From contig CAYZTN010000016.1 in assembly GCA_964481385.1 (NCBI GenBank), positions 1 to 22,750 of the forward strand: a stretch of 22,750 nucleotides of DNA, read 5' to 3'. The notes beneath the pieces were generated by a model. It had not been told where the DNA came from. It was given only the letters and a program-made list of their open reading frames with translations, and did no database searches. The DNA is from UMGS1649 sp964481385. GTDB taxonomy: Bacteria; Bacillota; Clostridia; TANB77; CAG-465. The position numbers and the translations under genes were made by a program. Shown here piece after piece: positions 11,974-19,366 of this stretch (positions within the stretch are counted from its first letter, which is position 1; each line of letters begins with the position of its first letter).

Positions 11974-14127
11974 ATGAATAAAGAAATAGTTTTAAGTATT
12001 GCAAATGAATTAAAAGTAAAGTGCTCTCAAGTTGAGAGTGCTTTAAAATTGTTGGAAGACGGAAATACAATTCCGTTTATTGCAAGATACAGAAAGGAAG
12101 CAACGGAAGCATTAGACGAAGAACAAATAAGAAGAATAAGCGAAGTGTATGAGTACCAAGTAAATCTTTTGAAAAGAAAAGAAGATGTTATTCGACTTAT
12201 TGACGAAAAACAAATGTTAACAGACGAACTTAAAGCAAAAATAATGGAGTGTGAAAAGTTAGTCGAAGTAGAAGATTTGTATAGACCATTTAAAGAAAAG
12301 AAAAAGACAAAAGCAACTGAGGCAATAAATAATGGATTAAAACCTTTGGCAGATAAAATAATAAAATTTCCTAAAGAAGGAAGTTTGGAGTCCCTTGCAA
12401 AGGAGTTTTTAACGGATAAAGTAAAAACTGTGGAAGACGCTTTAACTGGTGCAAAATATATAATTGCAGAAGATATATCAGATAACGCTAAGTTTAGAGG
12501 ATATATTAGAAAGACTACATTTTTAAACGGTAATATTGTGTCAAAGAAAAAAGCTAAAGCTGAAGACGAAGAGCATGTTTATGAAATGTACTATGAGTTT
12601 TCAGAGCTTGTAAAATATATAAAACCACATAGAGTGCTTGCACTAAACAGAGGAGAAAAAGAAAATGTGTTATCTGTTTCGCTTTCAGTAGATACCGAAA
12701 AAATAATTAGTTATCTTGAAGAAAAAGTAATAGGAAAGTCAAACTCATTTGTTGTAGATGTTGTAAAAGAGGCAATAGCAGATAGCTATAAGCGTTTAAT
12801 AGCACCAAGTATAGAAAGAGAAATACGTTCAGAATTAACTGAAAAAGCACAAGAATCTGCCATAGATGTATTTGGTAAAAACTTAGAAAAGTTACTTTTG
12901 CAACCGCCTATGAAAGATAAAATGGTGTTAGGTCTAGATCCTGCATATAGAACGGGATGTAAGTTAGCTGTTGTAGATAAAACTGGAAAATGCTTAAATA
13001 TTTCTGTAATATACCCACATGAGCCAAGAAAAGAATACGAAAAAAGCAAGGCACACGTATTAAAGTTAATTGACGAGTTTAAAATAGATATAATTGCAAT
13101 AGGCAACGGAACAGCGTCAAGAGAAAGCGAGGCCTTTATTGCAGACTGCATAAAGACTGCTTCAAGACCAGTTCAGTATATAATAGTAAGCGAAGCGGGA
13201 GCTAGTGTATATTCTGCGTCAAAACTTGCTATTGCTGAGTACCCAAATTTGCATGTAGAAGAACGTAGTGCAATAAGTATTGCAAAAAGACTTCAAGACC
13301 CACTAGCTGAGCTTGTTAAAATTGACTCAAAAAGCATTGGTGTTGGTCAGTATCAACATGATGTACCAGAAAAAAGGCTGGATGAATCACTAGACTTTGT
13401 TGTAAGTAAAGCTGTAAATATGGTTGGAGTAAACTTAAACACTGCAAGTCGCGAGCTTTTAAAATATGTTTCTGGTATGACTAAGACTAGTATAGAAAAG
13501 TTGCTTAAATATAGAGATGAACATGGAAAGATTGATTCAAGACAGGCACTAAAAAAAGCTAAAGTTTTGTCAGATAAAGCGTACGAACAAGCGGTGGGAT
13601 TTATGCGTATAGAAGAAGGTAGTAATGTGCTAGATAGGACTGGAATACACCCAGAAAGCTATGAAACGACATTGAAACTTTTAGATAAACTAAATCTAAA
13701 TGTAAATGATATAGGAAGTGCTAAAATAATTGACACTTTAAACGGCGTAGATGTATCAAAACTTGCTTTAGAACTTGATAGTGATAAATTTACTGTTGAA
13801 GATATTGTAAAAGCTTTAATTTGCCCTACAAGAGATCCTAGAGACGAATTTGATAAACCACTTCTAAAAAGTGATATATTAAAACTTGAAGATTTAAAAG
13901 TTGGTATGAAACTTCAAGGAACTGTAAGAAACGTTGTTGATTTCGGTGCGTTTATAGACATCGGTCTTAAGTCTGATGGACTTGTCCATATATCTAAATT
14001 ATCTAATAGGCGTGTAAAACATCCGCTAGAGGTGGTAAATATAGGGGATATAGTAGATTGCTATGTTGACGAGATAAAACTAGACAAGAAAAAGGTAGCA
14101 CTAAGCTTAATTGAACCTACTGCATAG
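11974..14127 (+). CDS. tex: Tex-family S1 RNA-binding protein
   Basis: This 717-residue protein has full Tex architecture. The N-terminal block contains LLEDGNTIPFIARYRKEATEALDE, the family signature. A YqgF/RNase H-like domain begins near residue 318 (VLGLDPAYRTGCKLAVVD). A helix-hairpin-helix region covers about 482-545 (VGVNLNTASRELLKYVSGM). The C-terminal S1 domain lies at about 640-712 (GTVRNVVDFGAFIDIGLKSDGLVHIS). Tex proteins bind nucleic acids and associate with RNA polymerase; in several bacteria they affect transcription and toxin expression. It follows the loader gene by 12 bases. A long hairpin follows it. Confidence 0.95.
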   Translation: MNKEIVLSIANELKVKCSQVESALKLLEDGNTIPFIARYRKEATEALDEEQIRRISEVYEYQVNLLKRKEDVIRLIDEKQMLTDELKAKIMECEKLVEVEDLYRPFKEKKKTKATEAINNGLKPLADKIIKFPKEGSLESLAKEFLTDKVKTVEDALTGAKYIIAEDISDNAKFRGYIRKTTFLNGNIVSKKKAKAEDEEHVYEMYYEFSELVKYIKPHRVLALNRGEKENVLSVSLSVDTEKIISYLEEKVIGKSNSFVVDVVKEAIADSYKRLIAPSIEREIRSELTEKAQESAIDVFGKNLEKLLLQPPMKDKMVLGLDPAYRTGCKLAVVDKTGKCLNISVIYPHEPRKEYEKSKAHVLKLIDEFKIDIIAIGNGTASRESEAFIADCIKTASRPVQYIIVSEAGASVYSASKLAIAEYPNLHVEERSAISIAKRLQDPLAELVKIDSKSIGVGQYQHDVPEKRLDESLDFVVSKAVNMVGVNLNTASRELLKYVSGMTKTSIEKLLKYRDEHGKIDSRQALKKAKVLSDKAYEQAVGFMRIEEGSNVLDRTGIHPESYETTLKLLDKLNLNVNDIGSAKIIDTLNGVDVSKLALELDSDKFTVEDIVKALICPTRDPRDEFDKPLLKSDILKLEDLKVGMKLQGTVRNVVDFGAFIDIGLKSDGLVHISKLSNRRVKHPLEVVNIGDIVDCYVDEIKLDKKKVALSLIEPTA

Positions 14128-14136
14128 TGTATTAAA

Positions 14137-14181
14137 ATAATCTTCGCAATATGTTTGAAATAAATGTATTGTGGAGATTAT
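14137..14181 (+). terminator. Probable terminator of the dnaD-like/tex operon
   Basis: A 15-bp stem (14137-14151 with 14167-14181, two G-T pairs) has a 15-base loop, ten bases after the tex stop codon. The T run after it is poor (ATTTATG), so termination may be inefficient. Confidence 0.55.
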
Positions 14182-14263
14182 ATTTATGTAAAAGCGGTTA
14201 AGTACGGAATATTACAAATGTATAAATTGGTAAATGTGATTTTTGAGATTTTGAACTTTAGAT

Positions 14264-14572
14264 TTAATTTGTTTTGATTAAATTGGTCGGCTGTATATTT
14301 CTTCGACCATCAATAATACGAAAAACTACAACAGTCTGGTTTACAACTGAAAAAATAATAAGGTAGCGTTTGTCTACAATATGCTTCCTAAAAATTTGTT
14401 TTTCGAAAACAGCATATAATGGGTTGATAAATGGGAAGTATTTTAGTGACTGTATAGCGTTATCAATTCGCTTTATGACTTTATCAGCATAATTGCTATT
14501 GATATTTGAACAAAACTCATAAATAGCAGCTATATCACTATAAGCGTTATCGAGAGTCAAAATATTATACAT
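14264..14572 (-). CDS. ParE/RelE-family toxin (module 2)
   Basis: This is a roughly 102-residue basic protein with the ParE/RelE layout: helical N-terminal half (SDIAAIYEFCSNINSNYADKVIKRIDNAIQSL), then strands FRKHIVDKRYLIIFSVVNQTVVVFRIIDGRRN. It is a relative of the module 3 toxin: both share an (F/Y)RKxIVxxRYxIxxxx core and a xILDGxx-like end. The frame opens further upstream at 14593. I chose ATG 14572 because it matches the N-terminal length of the module 3 toxin and overlaps the antitoxin stop by only 8 bases; no convincing ribosome binding site supports either, so coupled translation is likely. Confidence 0.78.
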   Translation of the reverse strand: MYNILTLDNAYSDIAAIYEFCSNINSNYADKVIKRIDNAIQSLKYFPFINPLYAVFEKQIFRKHIVDKRYLIIFSVVNQTVVVFRIIDGRRNIQPTNLIKTN

Positions 14573-14801
14573 TTCCACCAAAATACTTTTCATTTAATCT
14601 TGCTTGTACTTCTTCCCAAGTCATCCATCTAGTTGGATCTTTTAACGCTCTCAAACCTTCTATACATGATTTTACTATTTCTTCATTTTCTTCTTTAGAT
14701 AGAGTTTCTATTGGGTTAACAATAATTGCGTCCTCTATTCCAACATCTTCGCGTATATCTATGACAGGTAATTCTAATTCTTTTGTTCTTGTATTTTTCA
14801 T
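14565..14801 (-). CDS. Antitoxin of module 2
   Basis: This 78-residue acidic protein precedes and overlaps a ParE/RelE toxin gene. The N-terminal half (LELPVIDIREDVGIEDAIIVNP) reads as beta-rich, the middle as acidic helix, and the C-terminus is DPTRWMTWEEVQARLNEKYFGG. The W-x-TWE-x-x-x-RL segment is shared with the module 3 antitoxin and probably contacts the toxin. AGAAAGGAGC precedes two in-frame ATGs at 14810 and 14801; the second has the better spacing (about 10 bases) and is used here. The promoter cassette upstream is almost identical to that of module 3. Confidence 0.75.
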   Translation of the reverse strand: MKNTRTKELELPVIDIREDVGIEDAIIVNPIETLSKEENEEIVKSCIEGLRALKDPTRWMTWEEVQARLNEKYFGGNV

Positions 14802-14870
14802 AATAAACATGCTCCTTTCTAAAATAAGTATAGCAGGATTTTCCTTAATGTCAAGCCAAGTAACTTTGTC
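14799..14870 (-). repeat. Promoter/start cassette, copy 1 (ahead of module 2)
   Basis: This 72-base stretch covers upstream flank, -35, -10, ribosome binding site and antitoxin start codon. It matches 15538-15609 in the same orientation with five differences by my count: three in the -35/-10 spacer and one in each of the two start-codon candidates. Confidence 0.85.
14827..14854 (-). promoter_or_regulatory. Promoter of toxin-antitoxin module 2
   Basis: On the minus strand, consensus TTGACA (14854-14849) and TATACT (14832-14827) have a 16-base spacer. The element lies inside a 72-base cassette repeated ahead of module 3. Confidence 0.82.
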
Positions 14871-14979
14871 TGAAAGTGTAGGATTTTCAAGTAATTGTGA
14901 GTGTGAATACCTGCGAATGTTGAAAATAATATATGTGAAATTTTTGAATTTAAATTTAACATTAAAAAGTTTGATTAAA

Positions 14980-15291
14980 TTATCTTAATGATTTTAAATA
15001 TCTGTCATAGGCTTGTTTGCCGTCAAGAATGTAAAAAACATAGATTATATTTTTATCAATTGTGTAAACAATGATGTATCTATTATTTACTATCTTTTTC
15101 CTATAAATATAGTAATTTGTCTTTCTGTAAATTGGATTTGAGTGAGGAAACATAACTAAATCATCTATTTCTTTGATTATTCTTTCTCTTAACTTTATAG
15201 AATAATTAACATCAAATTTTTTAACAAACAGAATATTTTCATTTAGCGTTGTAAGTGCTAATCTATTTATTTTAACAATATAGTTACTCAT
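14980..15291 (-). CDS. ParE/RelE-family toxin (module 3)
   Basis: This 103-residue basic protein reads MSNYIVKINRLALTTLNENI at its start, then VNYSIKLRERIIKEIDDLVMFPHSNPIYRK and the strand region YRKKIVNNRYIIVYTIDKNIIYVFYILDGKQ. It aligns without large gaps to the module 2 toxin. The last catalytic-type residue differs from many relatives (GKQ rather than GRR), which may matter for activity. The ATG directly follows the antitoxin stop codon, with AGGAGG located nine bases upstream inside the antitoxin gene. A target (gyrase or ribosome) cannot be read from the sequence. Confidence 0.78.
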   Translation of the reverse strand: MSNYIVKINRLALTTLNENILFVKKFDVNYSIKLRERIIKEIDDLVMFPHSNPIYRKTNYYIYRKKIVNNRYIIVYTIDKNIIYVFYILDGKQAYDRYLKSLR

Positions 15292-15540
15292 TTAGTCATA
15301 CCTCCTCAGTCTTTTTTTTGCATCTTCCCAAGTTACCCATGCATCTGGATTATCCATTTGTGTTTCGAGACGGTCGATTATTTTGTCCAGTGCTTTGGTA
15401 TCTATGTTTTCCATAAACTTCATTTCTTCTTCAGTTGTCATTGGTTTGTCTTCATCAAGTTGTTCTGTACAAAAAGTATTATTAACACATAATGCAGGAT
15501 TTTCTACTACTTGTGTGCGTTCAATGTTTGTGTTTTTCAC
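15292..15540 (-). CDS. Antitoxin of module 3
   Basis: This 82-residue acidic protein is encoded immediately upstream of the module 3 toxin. The first four residues (MKNT) match the module 2 antitoxin, after which the N-terminal halves differ. The C-termini again agree: DNPDAWVTWEDAKKRL here and DPTRWMTWEEVQARL there. The frame is open far upstream (to 15687), but the promoter and ribosome binding site lie inside that extension. Both candidate start codons, ATG in module 2, are GTG here (15549 and 15540); I used 15540 by analogy. GTG initiation could lower antitoxin output relative to module 2. Confidence 0.72.
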   Translation of the reverse strand: MKNTNIERTQVVENPALCVNNTFCTEQLDEDKPMTTEEEMKFMENIDTKALDKIIDRLETQMDNPDAWVTWEDAKKRLRRYD

Positions 15541-15609
15541 AATAAACACGCTCCTTTCTAAAATAAGTATAGCAGGATTTTTTTCAATGTCAAGCCAAGT
15601 AACTTTGTC
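15538..15609 (-). repeat. Promoter/start cassette, copy 2 (ahead of module 3)
   Basis: This is the second copy of the 72-base cassette at 14799-14870, lying 739 bases away. Similarity weakens sharply just inside the antitoxin coding sequence. Confidence 0.85.
15566..15593 (-). promoter_or_regulatory. Promoter of toxin-antitoxin module 3
   Basis: On the minus strand, TTGACA (15593-15588) and TATACT (15571-15566) have a 16-base spacer, identical hexamers and spacing to module 2. Confidence 0.82.
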
Positions 15610-15715
15610 GAAAAGCAAGGAAAAATGGCGTACTTGGTTATTCCAAGGTATAGTAAATAACGGTAACATTGGAAGTGTATTTATCATAGTATATATTGTA
15701 AATGGAGGGTGCGTT

Positions 15716-16690
15716 ATGGATATTGTTGTGCAAAAATATGGAGGAAGTTCGGTAGCAGATAAAAAGAAGCTTTTAAATATAGTGGAAAATATTAAAAAGG
15801 AAAAAGAACAGAAAAAATCAGTAGTAGTCGTTGTTTCAGCACAAGGTAAAACTACTGACGGCTTAATTGCTAAAGCTGAAGAATATGTTGAACATGTTTA
15901 TCCTAAAGAAATGGATTTACTGCTTTCTACTGGCGAACTACAAACTGTAGCTTTACTTACTATGATGTTAAAAGAACATGGTATAGATGCCGAGGGACTT
16001 AGTGGAGAACAAGCAGGAGTAATAACTACATCTGAGTTCTCTCATGCACAGGTAAAGACAGTGGTAGAGGAAAATATAATTAAATTATTAGGAGAGGATA
16101 AAGTAGTAATTGTAGCTGGTTTTCAAGGTGTAGATAGATTTGGAAACATAACAACATTAGGTAGAGGTGGAAGCGATTTGTCTGCGGTGGCAATAGCAGT
16201 GGCACTTAAAGCTGCAAGATGTGAAATATATACAGATGTAGATGGTATATATTCTGCAGATCCAAATATAATAGAAAATGCAACACTTATTAAAAATATA
16301 TCATATGCTGAGATGTTAGAAGCAGCAACATGTGGAGCGAAAGTATTACATAATAGGTCAGTAAGTGTGGCAAAAAAATATAGTTTGCCAGTAATGGTAA
16401 AACATGCAAAAAATAGCAGAGGTGGTACAGAGATGTCAAATAGTAATTTAGAAGAATATGGTCCAAAACTTGTGACGTTTGAAAGAGATTTAACAAAAGT
16501 AGCTTTAGTAGGAGACGGAATGTATTCAAACGTTGAGTATATGACTAAAATTTATGAGATAGCAAATAAGCTGAATATAAAAATATACATGGTGTCATGT
16601 AATGAGCTTTCAATAAATGTATTAGTAAAAAGCGATGTAGCAGAAAGCTTTGCAAGTGCATTGCACGAAGAAATGATTTTAAAAAAGTAA
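15716..16690 (+). CDS. lysC: Aspartokinase with a shortened regulatory region
   Basis: This 324-residue enzyme phosphorylates L-aspartate, the first step toward lysine, diaminopimelate, methionine and threonine. Kinase motifs are intact: KYGGSS (7-12), VVVVSAQGKTTD (37-48), LSTGE (70-74), TTLGRGGSD (146-154) and TDVDGIYSADP (173-183). The kinase domain ends near residue 240. Only about 75 residues follow (from about 251), enough for one ACT domain (LTKVALVGDGM through IYMVSCNELSINVLV). Typical single-function aspartokinases have about 400 residues and two ACT domains. The frame is open upstream to 15383, but GGAGGG six bases before the ATG at 15716 and the conserved MDIVVQKYGGSS mark the start. 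No lysine riboswitch is visible upstream. Confidence 0.93.
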   Translation: MDIVVQKYGGSSVADKKKLLNIVENIKKEKEQKKSVVVVVSAQGKTTDGLIAKAEEYVEHVYPKEMDLLLSTGELQTVALLTMMLKEHGIDAEGLSGEQAGVITTSEFSHAQVKTVVEENIIKLLGEDKVVIVAGFQGVDRFGNITTLGRGGSDLSAVAIAVALKAARCEIYTDVDGIYSADPNIIENATLIKNISYAEMLEAATCGAKVLHNRSVSVAKKYSLPVMVKHAKNSRGGTEMSNSNLEEYGPKLVTFERDLTKVALVGDGMYSNVEYMTKIYEIANKLNIKIYMVSCNELSINVLVKSDVAESFASALHEEMILKK

Positions 16691-16692
16691 AA

Positions 16693-16721
16693 CACGGAAC
16701 ATTAAAGCTCCGTGCTTTTTA
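16693..16721 (+). terminator. Terminator of lysC
   Basis: CACGGA (16693-16698) pairs with TCCGTG (16709-16714) around a 10-base loop and is followed by CTTTTTATC. The stem is short. It lies between convergent genes. Confidence 0.7.
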
Positions 16722-16730
16722 TCATTTTTG

Positions 16731-17807
16731 TTATTTTACATATTCATTCATAGGTTTTGTCATATATTTAGCATTATCAAAATTTGAAGATGTTACAAAA
16801 CCAGGACGAGCAGAGATTACATCAGCAAGTCTATTTACAATAGTTGCACAAGTAAGTTCTACTGTTGCGGGACGAGATATTACAACTGTAGTATCTGGCT
16901 CGCCGCAAAGTGTCCATTCGTTTTTATCAAAATCAGTTGGAGAATATACTTTACCAATACATTCGCTTTCTATTGTAATGCCTTCTTTTGTTGTTGTAGT
17001 AACAACAGCAGACATTCCAGTAGCCATACCTTTTTTAATATCCATATTAAGTGTAGTTGAATGAATATCTTCCTCAGCTACTTGTGGTACACATTTTTGA
17101 GTTTGAGACACAACAGTAAGGCCTAGTCTATCTGCAAGCCAGCCGTTTGTTGTCCACATGTATGAAGGTGCAAAGTTTCCTTCTTCAATTATTTTTGCTC
17201 TTTCTTCTTCAGATATTCTATCTGCAGATGCTATTTTTTCATCAAAGTCTTCAAGACTTAAACCAGCTCCATGAGCTTCTGCTAGTGCTATACCATAATC
17301 TTCTACGTTATAGCTTGAACTTCCTTTAATCTTAGTTATTTTGTTTGAAGAACCAGCAAGTGTACAAATTAGATTACCCCAATATACATCTTGGTAACCG
17401 CTTCCGCACAAAGTACAGCCAGTTTTTTTAGCAAGCTCATCTAGTTCTTTAGTAATTGCTGGGCTAGAATTCCAAGGGAAAAATGCTTCTTCGCATGTGC
17501 TAATTGCATTTATTCCAAGTTCTGCACAAAGGTAAAATGCGTCTTTTACATCTGGCATTACACTCATTGTAGTTATAATGCAAATGTCTGGTTTTGTGTT
17601 TATTAACATTTCTTTTGCGTCTTTTACATCAGTTATTATAACACCTTTATTATCACAGCCAATGACTTCTCCAATATCTTTTCCTATAACTGCTGGGTTT
17701 ATATCAATTGCCCCAACAATTTCACCGCCGTGTTCGTACACATAACGCATTGTGTACTTAGACATTTTGCCGCAACCATATTGTACTACTTTAATTTTTC
17801 TATCCAT
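16731..17807 (-). CDS. NAD(P)H-dependent amine dehydrogenase, 2,4-diaminopentanoate dehydrogenase-like
   Basis: This 358-residue protein starts with a Rossmann fold: KIKVVQYGCGKMSKYTMRYV with G11-x-G13, then GAIDINPAVIGKDIGEVIG. Overall it resembles dihydrodipicolinate-reductase-like proteins of the clostridial ornithine pathway, where 2,4-diaminopentanoate dehydrogenase (Ord) removes an amino group using NAD(P)+. The C-terminal part (TVELTCATIVNRLADVISARPGFVTSS) is typical of that group. None of the other ornithine-degradation genes is nearby, so the substrate is uncertain; a role near the aspartate family pathway is suggested only by convergence with lysC. A TTG at 17816 could start the frame, but the ATG at 17807, with AGGAG nine bases upstream, is better. 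Confidence 0.72.
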   Translation of the reverse strand: MDRKIKVVQYGCGKMSKYTMRYVYEHGGEIVGAIDINPAVIGKDIGEVIGCDNKGVIITDVKDAKEMLINTKPDICIITTMSVMPDVKDAFYLCAELGINAISTCEEAFFPWNSSPAITKELDELAKKTGCTLCGSGYQDVYWGNLICTLAGSSNKITKIKGSSSYNVEDYGIALAEAHGAGLSLEDFDEKIASADRISEEERAKIIEEGNFAPSYMWTTNGWLADRLGLTVVSQTQKCVPQVAEEDIHSTTLNMDIKKGMATGMSAVVTTTTKEGITIESECIGKVYSPTDFDKNEWTLCGEPDTTVVISRPATVELTCATIVNRLADVISARPGFVTSSNFDNAKYMTKPMNEYVK

Positions 17808-17827
17808 ATATATCAACTCCTGGAGCT

Positions 17828-17856
17828 ATTATATCATTAAAGAAAAATATTGAAAA
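17828..17856 (-). promoter_or_regulatory. Promoter of the dehydrogenase gene
   Basis: On the minus strand TGATATAAT gives an extended, perfect -10 (17833-17828 for the hexamer). A partial -35 TTTTCA (17856-17851) is spaced by 17 bases. Confidence 0.6.
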
Positions 17857-17872
17857 GTGTTTATTCAAAATA

Positions 17873-17907
17873 TGTTAAAATTTTGTTTTTTGTGACAAAT
17901 TTTAACA
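17873..17907. repeat. 11-bp perfect inverted repeat in the divergent intergenic region
   Basis: TGTTAAAATTT (17873-17883) and its complement (17897-17907) flank a 13-base spacer. It lies just upstream of the dehydrogenase promoter. Without a T run on either side it is more likely an operator-like site than a terminator. Confidence 0.55.
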
Positions 17908-17943
17908 AAAATGTAATATATTAAGGAGTTGTATATTAAGTTT

Positions 17944-18035
17944 TTGCTAAGTGTCCACCGAAAACCTTGTTAAATGTCCATCAAAATTATTGTCAAATGT
18001 TCATCAAAACTCTTGACAAATGTCCACGAGTATAT
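17944..18035 (+). repeat. Four tandem 23-bp repeats upstream of the ATPase gene
   Basis: Units begin at 17944, 17967, 17990 and 18013, exactly 23 bases apart. The shared core is TTGnnAA(A/G)TGT(C/T)CA(T/C), followed in units 1-3 by C(A/G)AAA. The four starts read TTGCTAAGTGTCCACC, TTGTTAAATGTCCATC, TTGTCAAATGTTCATC and TTGACAAATGTCCACG. The last unit contains the likely -35 of the ATPase gene. They may be binding sites for a regulator. Alternatively they are transposase-binding repeats left at the end of an insertion sequence, since IS21-type ends carry such multiple repeats. Confidence 0.85.
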
Positions 18036-18041
18036 TATCCT
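18013..18041 (+). promoter_or_regulatory. Probable promoter of the ATPase gene
   Basis: Consensus TTGACA (18013-18018) forms the start of the fourth 23-bp repeat. A partial -10, TATCCT (18036-18041), is spaced by 17 bases. The start codon is 21 bases further on. Confidence 0.5.
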
Positions 18042-18062
18042 ATTTAATAGGAGGAGATAAAA

Positions 18063-19343
18063 GTGGCTTTAACAAGGGATAATTATAGGGAAAGATTAGT
18101 AGATAAAAAAATTAAAAGGTATATAAAAATATTTGGTGCTGTGTGTATAGAAGGACCAAAATGGTGTGGAAAAACGTGGACTTCTTTAAATCATTCTGAA
18201 AGTGCATCTTTTGTGACAGAAAAGGAAGTAAGAAACCTAGCCGAAGTAAACCCAAAATATATATTTCAAAAAGCTAGACCTCAGCTTATTGACGAATGGC
18301 AGCTTGTCCCAGAAATATGGGATTCGGTTAGACATGAATGCGATACGGATGGCGAAAGCGGAAAATTCATATTAACTGGTTCTACTACGTTAAACAAAGA
18401 TAAAATGAAAAAGGTTTTCCACTCAGGAGCGGGAAGAATTGCAAGGCTTAAAATGTATACAATGAGTCTATATGAGTCTGGAGATTCTAGCGGAGAAGTA
18501 TCGATTATGGATATGTTTAATTCCAAGGTAGAATCTAGATATCTAGGTAAAGTGGAACTTGATGATCTTGCTAAGTATATAATAAGAGGTGGATGGCCAG
18601 CAAATATAAATAAAAATACAGAAGACATAGATTTAATACCTAAGAGCTACATAGAATCAATACTTAGCAAAGACATAGACGATGAGGATGGTAAGCAAAG
18701 AGATAAAAATAAAATGAAAATGATACTTAGGTCATTAGCGAGAAATGAAACTACACTTGTTGGTGATAAAACTATTGCAAAAGATATAGAAGATTATGAA
18801 AGTGACGAAGAACTTGTTAAAAGTAGAACAACAATATCAGATTATATTGATGTTTTAAATAGATTGCATTTAATAGAAAATCAAGAAGCATTTAGTTTAA
18901 ATTATCGTTCATCAAGTAGAGTCGGAAAGGTCGCGAAAAGACATTTTACAGATCCATCGTTAGCTTGTGCTATTTTAGGATTAAATGTGGATAAACTAAT
19001 GAAAGATTTAAACACTTTTGGTTTTATGTTTGAATCGCTTGTTGAAAGAGATTTAAGAATTTATATGGACTATTTAGATGGACATTTATACCACTTTAGA
19101 GATAATGCAAGTGGGCAAGAAATAGACAGTATATTAGAGTTTGATAACGGAGAATATGCGGCTGTAGAAATTAAATTAACTTCAAAAGGAATAGAAGATG
19201 CAAAGGAAAGTTTAATGAAGTTCTATAACAATGCTCAAAAGAAACCTAAATTTATGTGTATAGTTGTTGGATATTATGAGGCGGTTGTTCAAGATCCAGA
19301 AACAGGAATTTACATAGTACCGATTACAGCACTGAAACCATAA
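18063..19343 (+). CDS. AAA ATPase of the DUF4143 type
   Basis: This 426-residue protein has an N-terminal P-loop ATPase domain and a C-terminal DUF4143-like domain. Walker A is GPKWCGKT (31-38), Walker B is LIDEWQ (75-80), and ILTGSTT (103-109) is the usual next motif. A winged-helix-like linker lies near residues 225-275. The C-terminal part has GQEIDSILEF...AAVEIKL (351-372), a D/E-x-K arrangement like PD-(D/E)xK nuclease folds. The cellular role of these proteins is unknown; they are numerous and patchily distributed in gut anaerobes. The GTG start has GGAGGAG six bases upstream. It is monocistronic, with four 23-bp repeats in its promoter region, and is convergent with porB. Confidence 0.88.
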   Translation: MALTRDNYRERLVDKKIKRYIKIFGAVCIEGPKWCGKTWTSLNHSESASFVTEKEVRNLAEVNPKYIFQKARPQLIDEWQLVPEIWDSVRHECDTDGESGKFILTGSTTLNKDKMKKVFHSGAGRIARLKMYTMSLYESGDSSGEVSIMDMFNSKVESRYLGKVELDDLAKYIIRGGWPANINKNTEDIDLIPKSYIESILSKDIDDEDGKQRDKNKMKMILRSLARNETTLVGDKTIAKDIEDYESDEELVKSRTTISDYIDVLNRLHLIENQEAFSLNYRSSSRVGKVAKRHFTDPSLACAILGLNVDKLMKDLNTFGFMFESLVERDLRIYMDYLDGHLYHFRDNASGQEIDSILEFDNGEYAAVEIKLTSKGIEDAKESLMKFYNNAQKKPKFMCIVVGYYEAVVQDPETGIYIVPITALKP

Positions 19344-19366
19344 TGTTTATTGAGAAAAAACAAATA

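Noticed and set aside
15383..15715. N-terminal extension of aspartokinase
   Set aside because: The open frame lies antisense to the module 3 antitoxin and its promoter. The conserved aspartokinase start and a good ribosome binding site are at 15716.
17944..18035. CRISPR array
   Set aside because: The repeats abut one another with no unique spacers, only four copies exist, and no cas genes are present.
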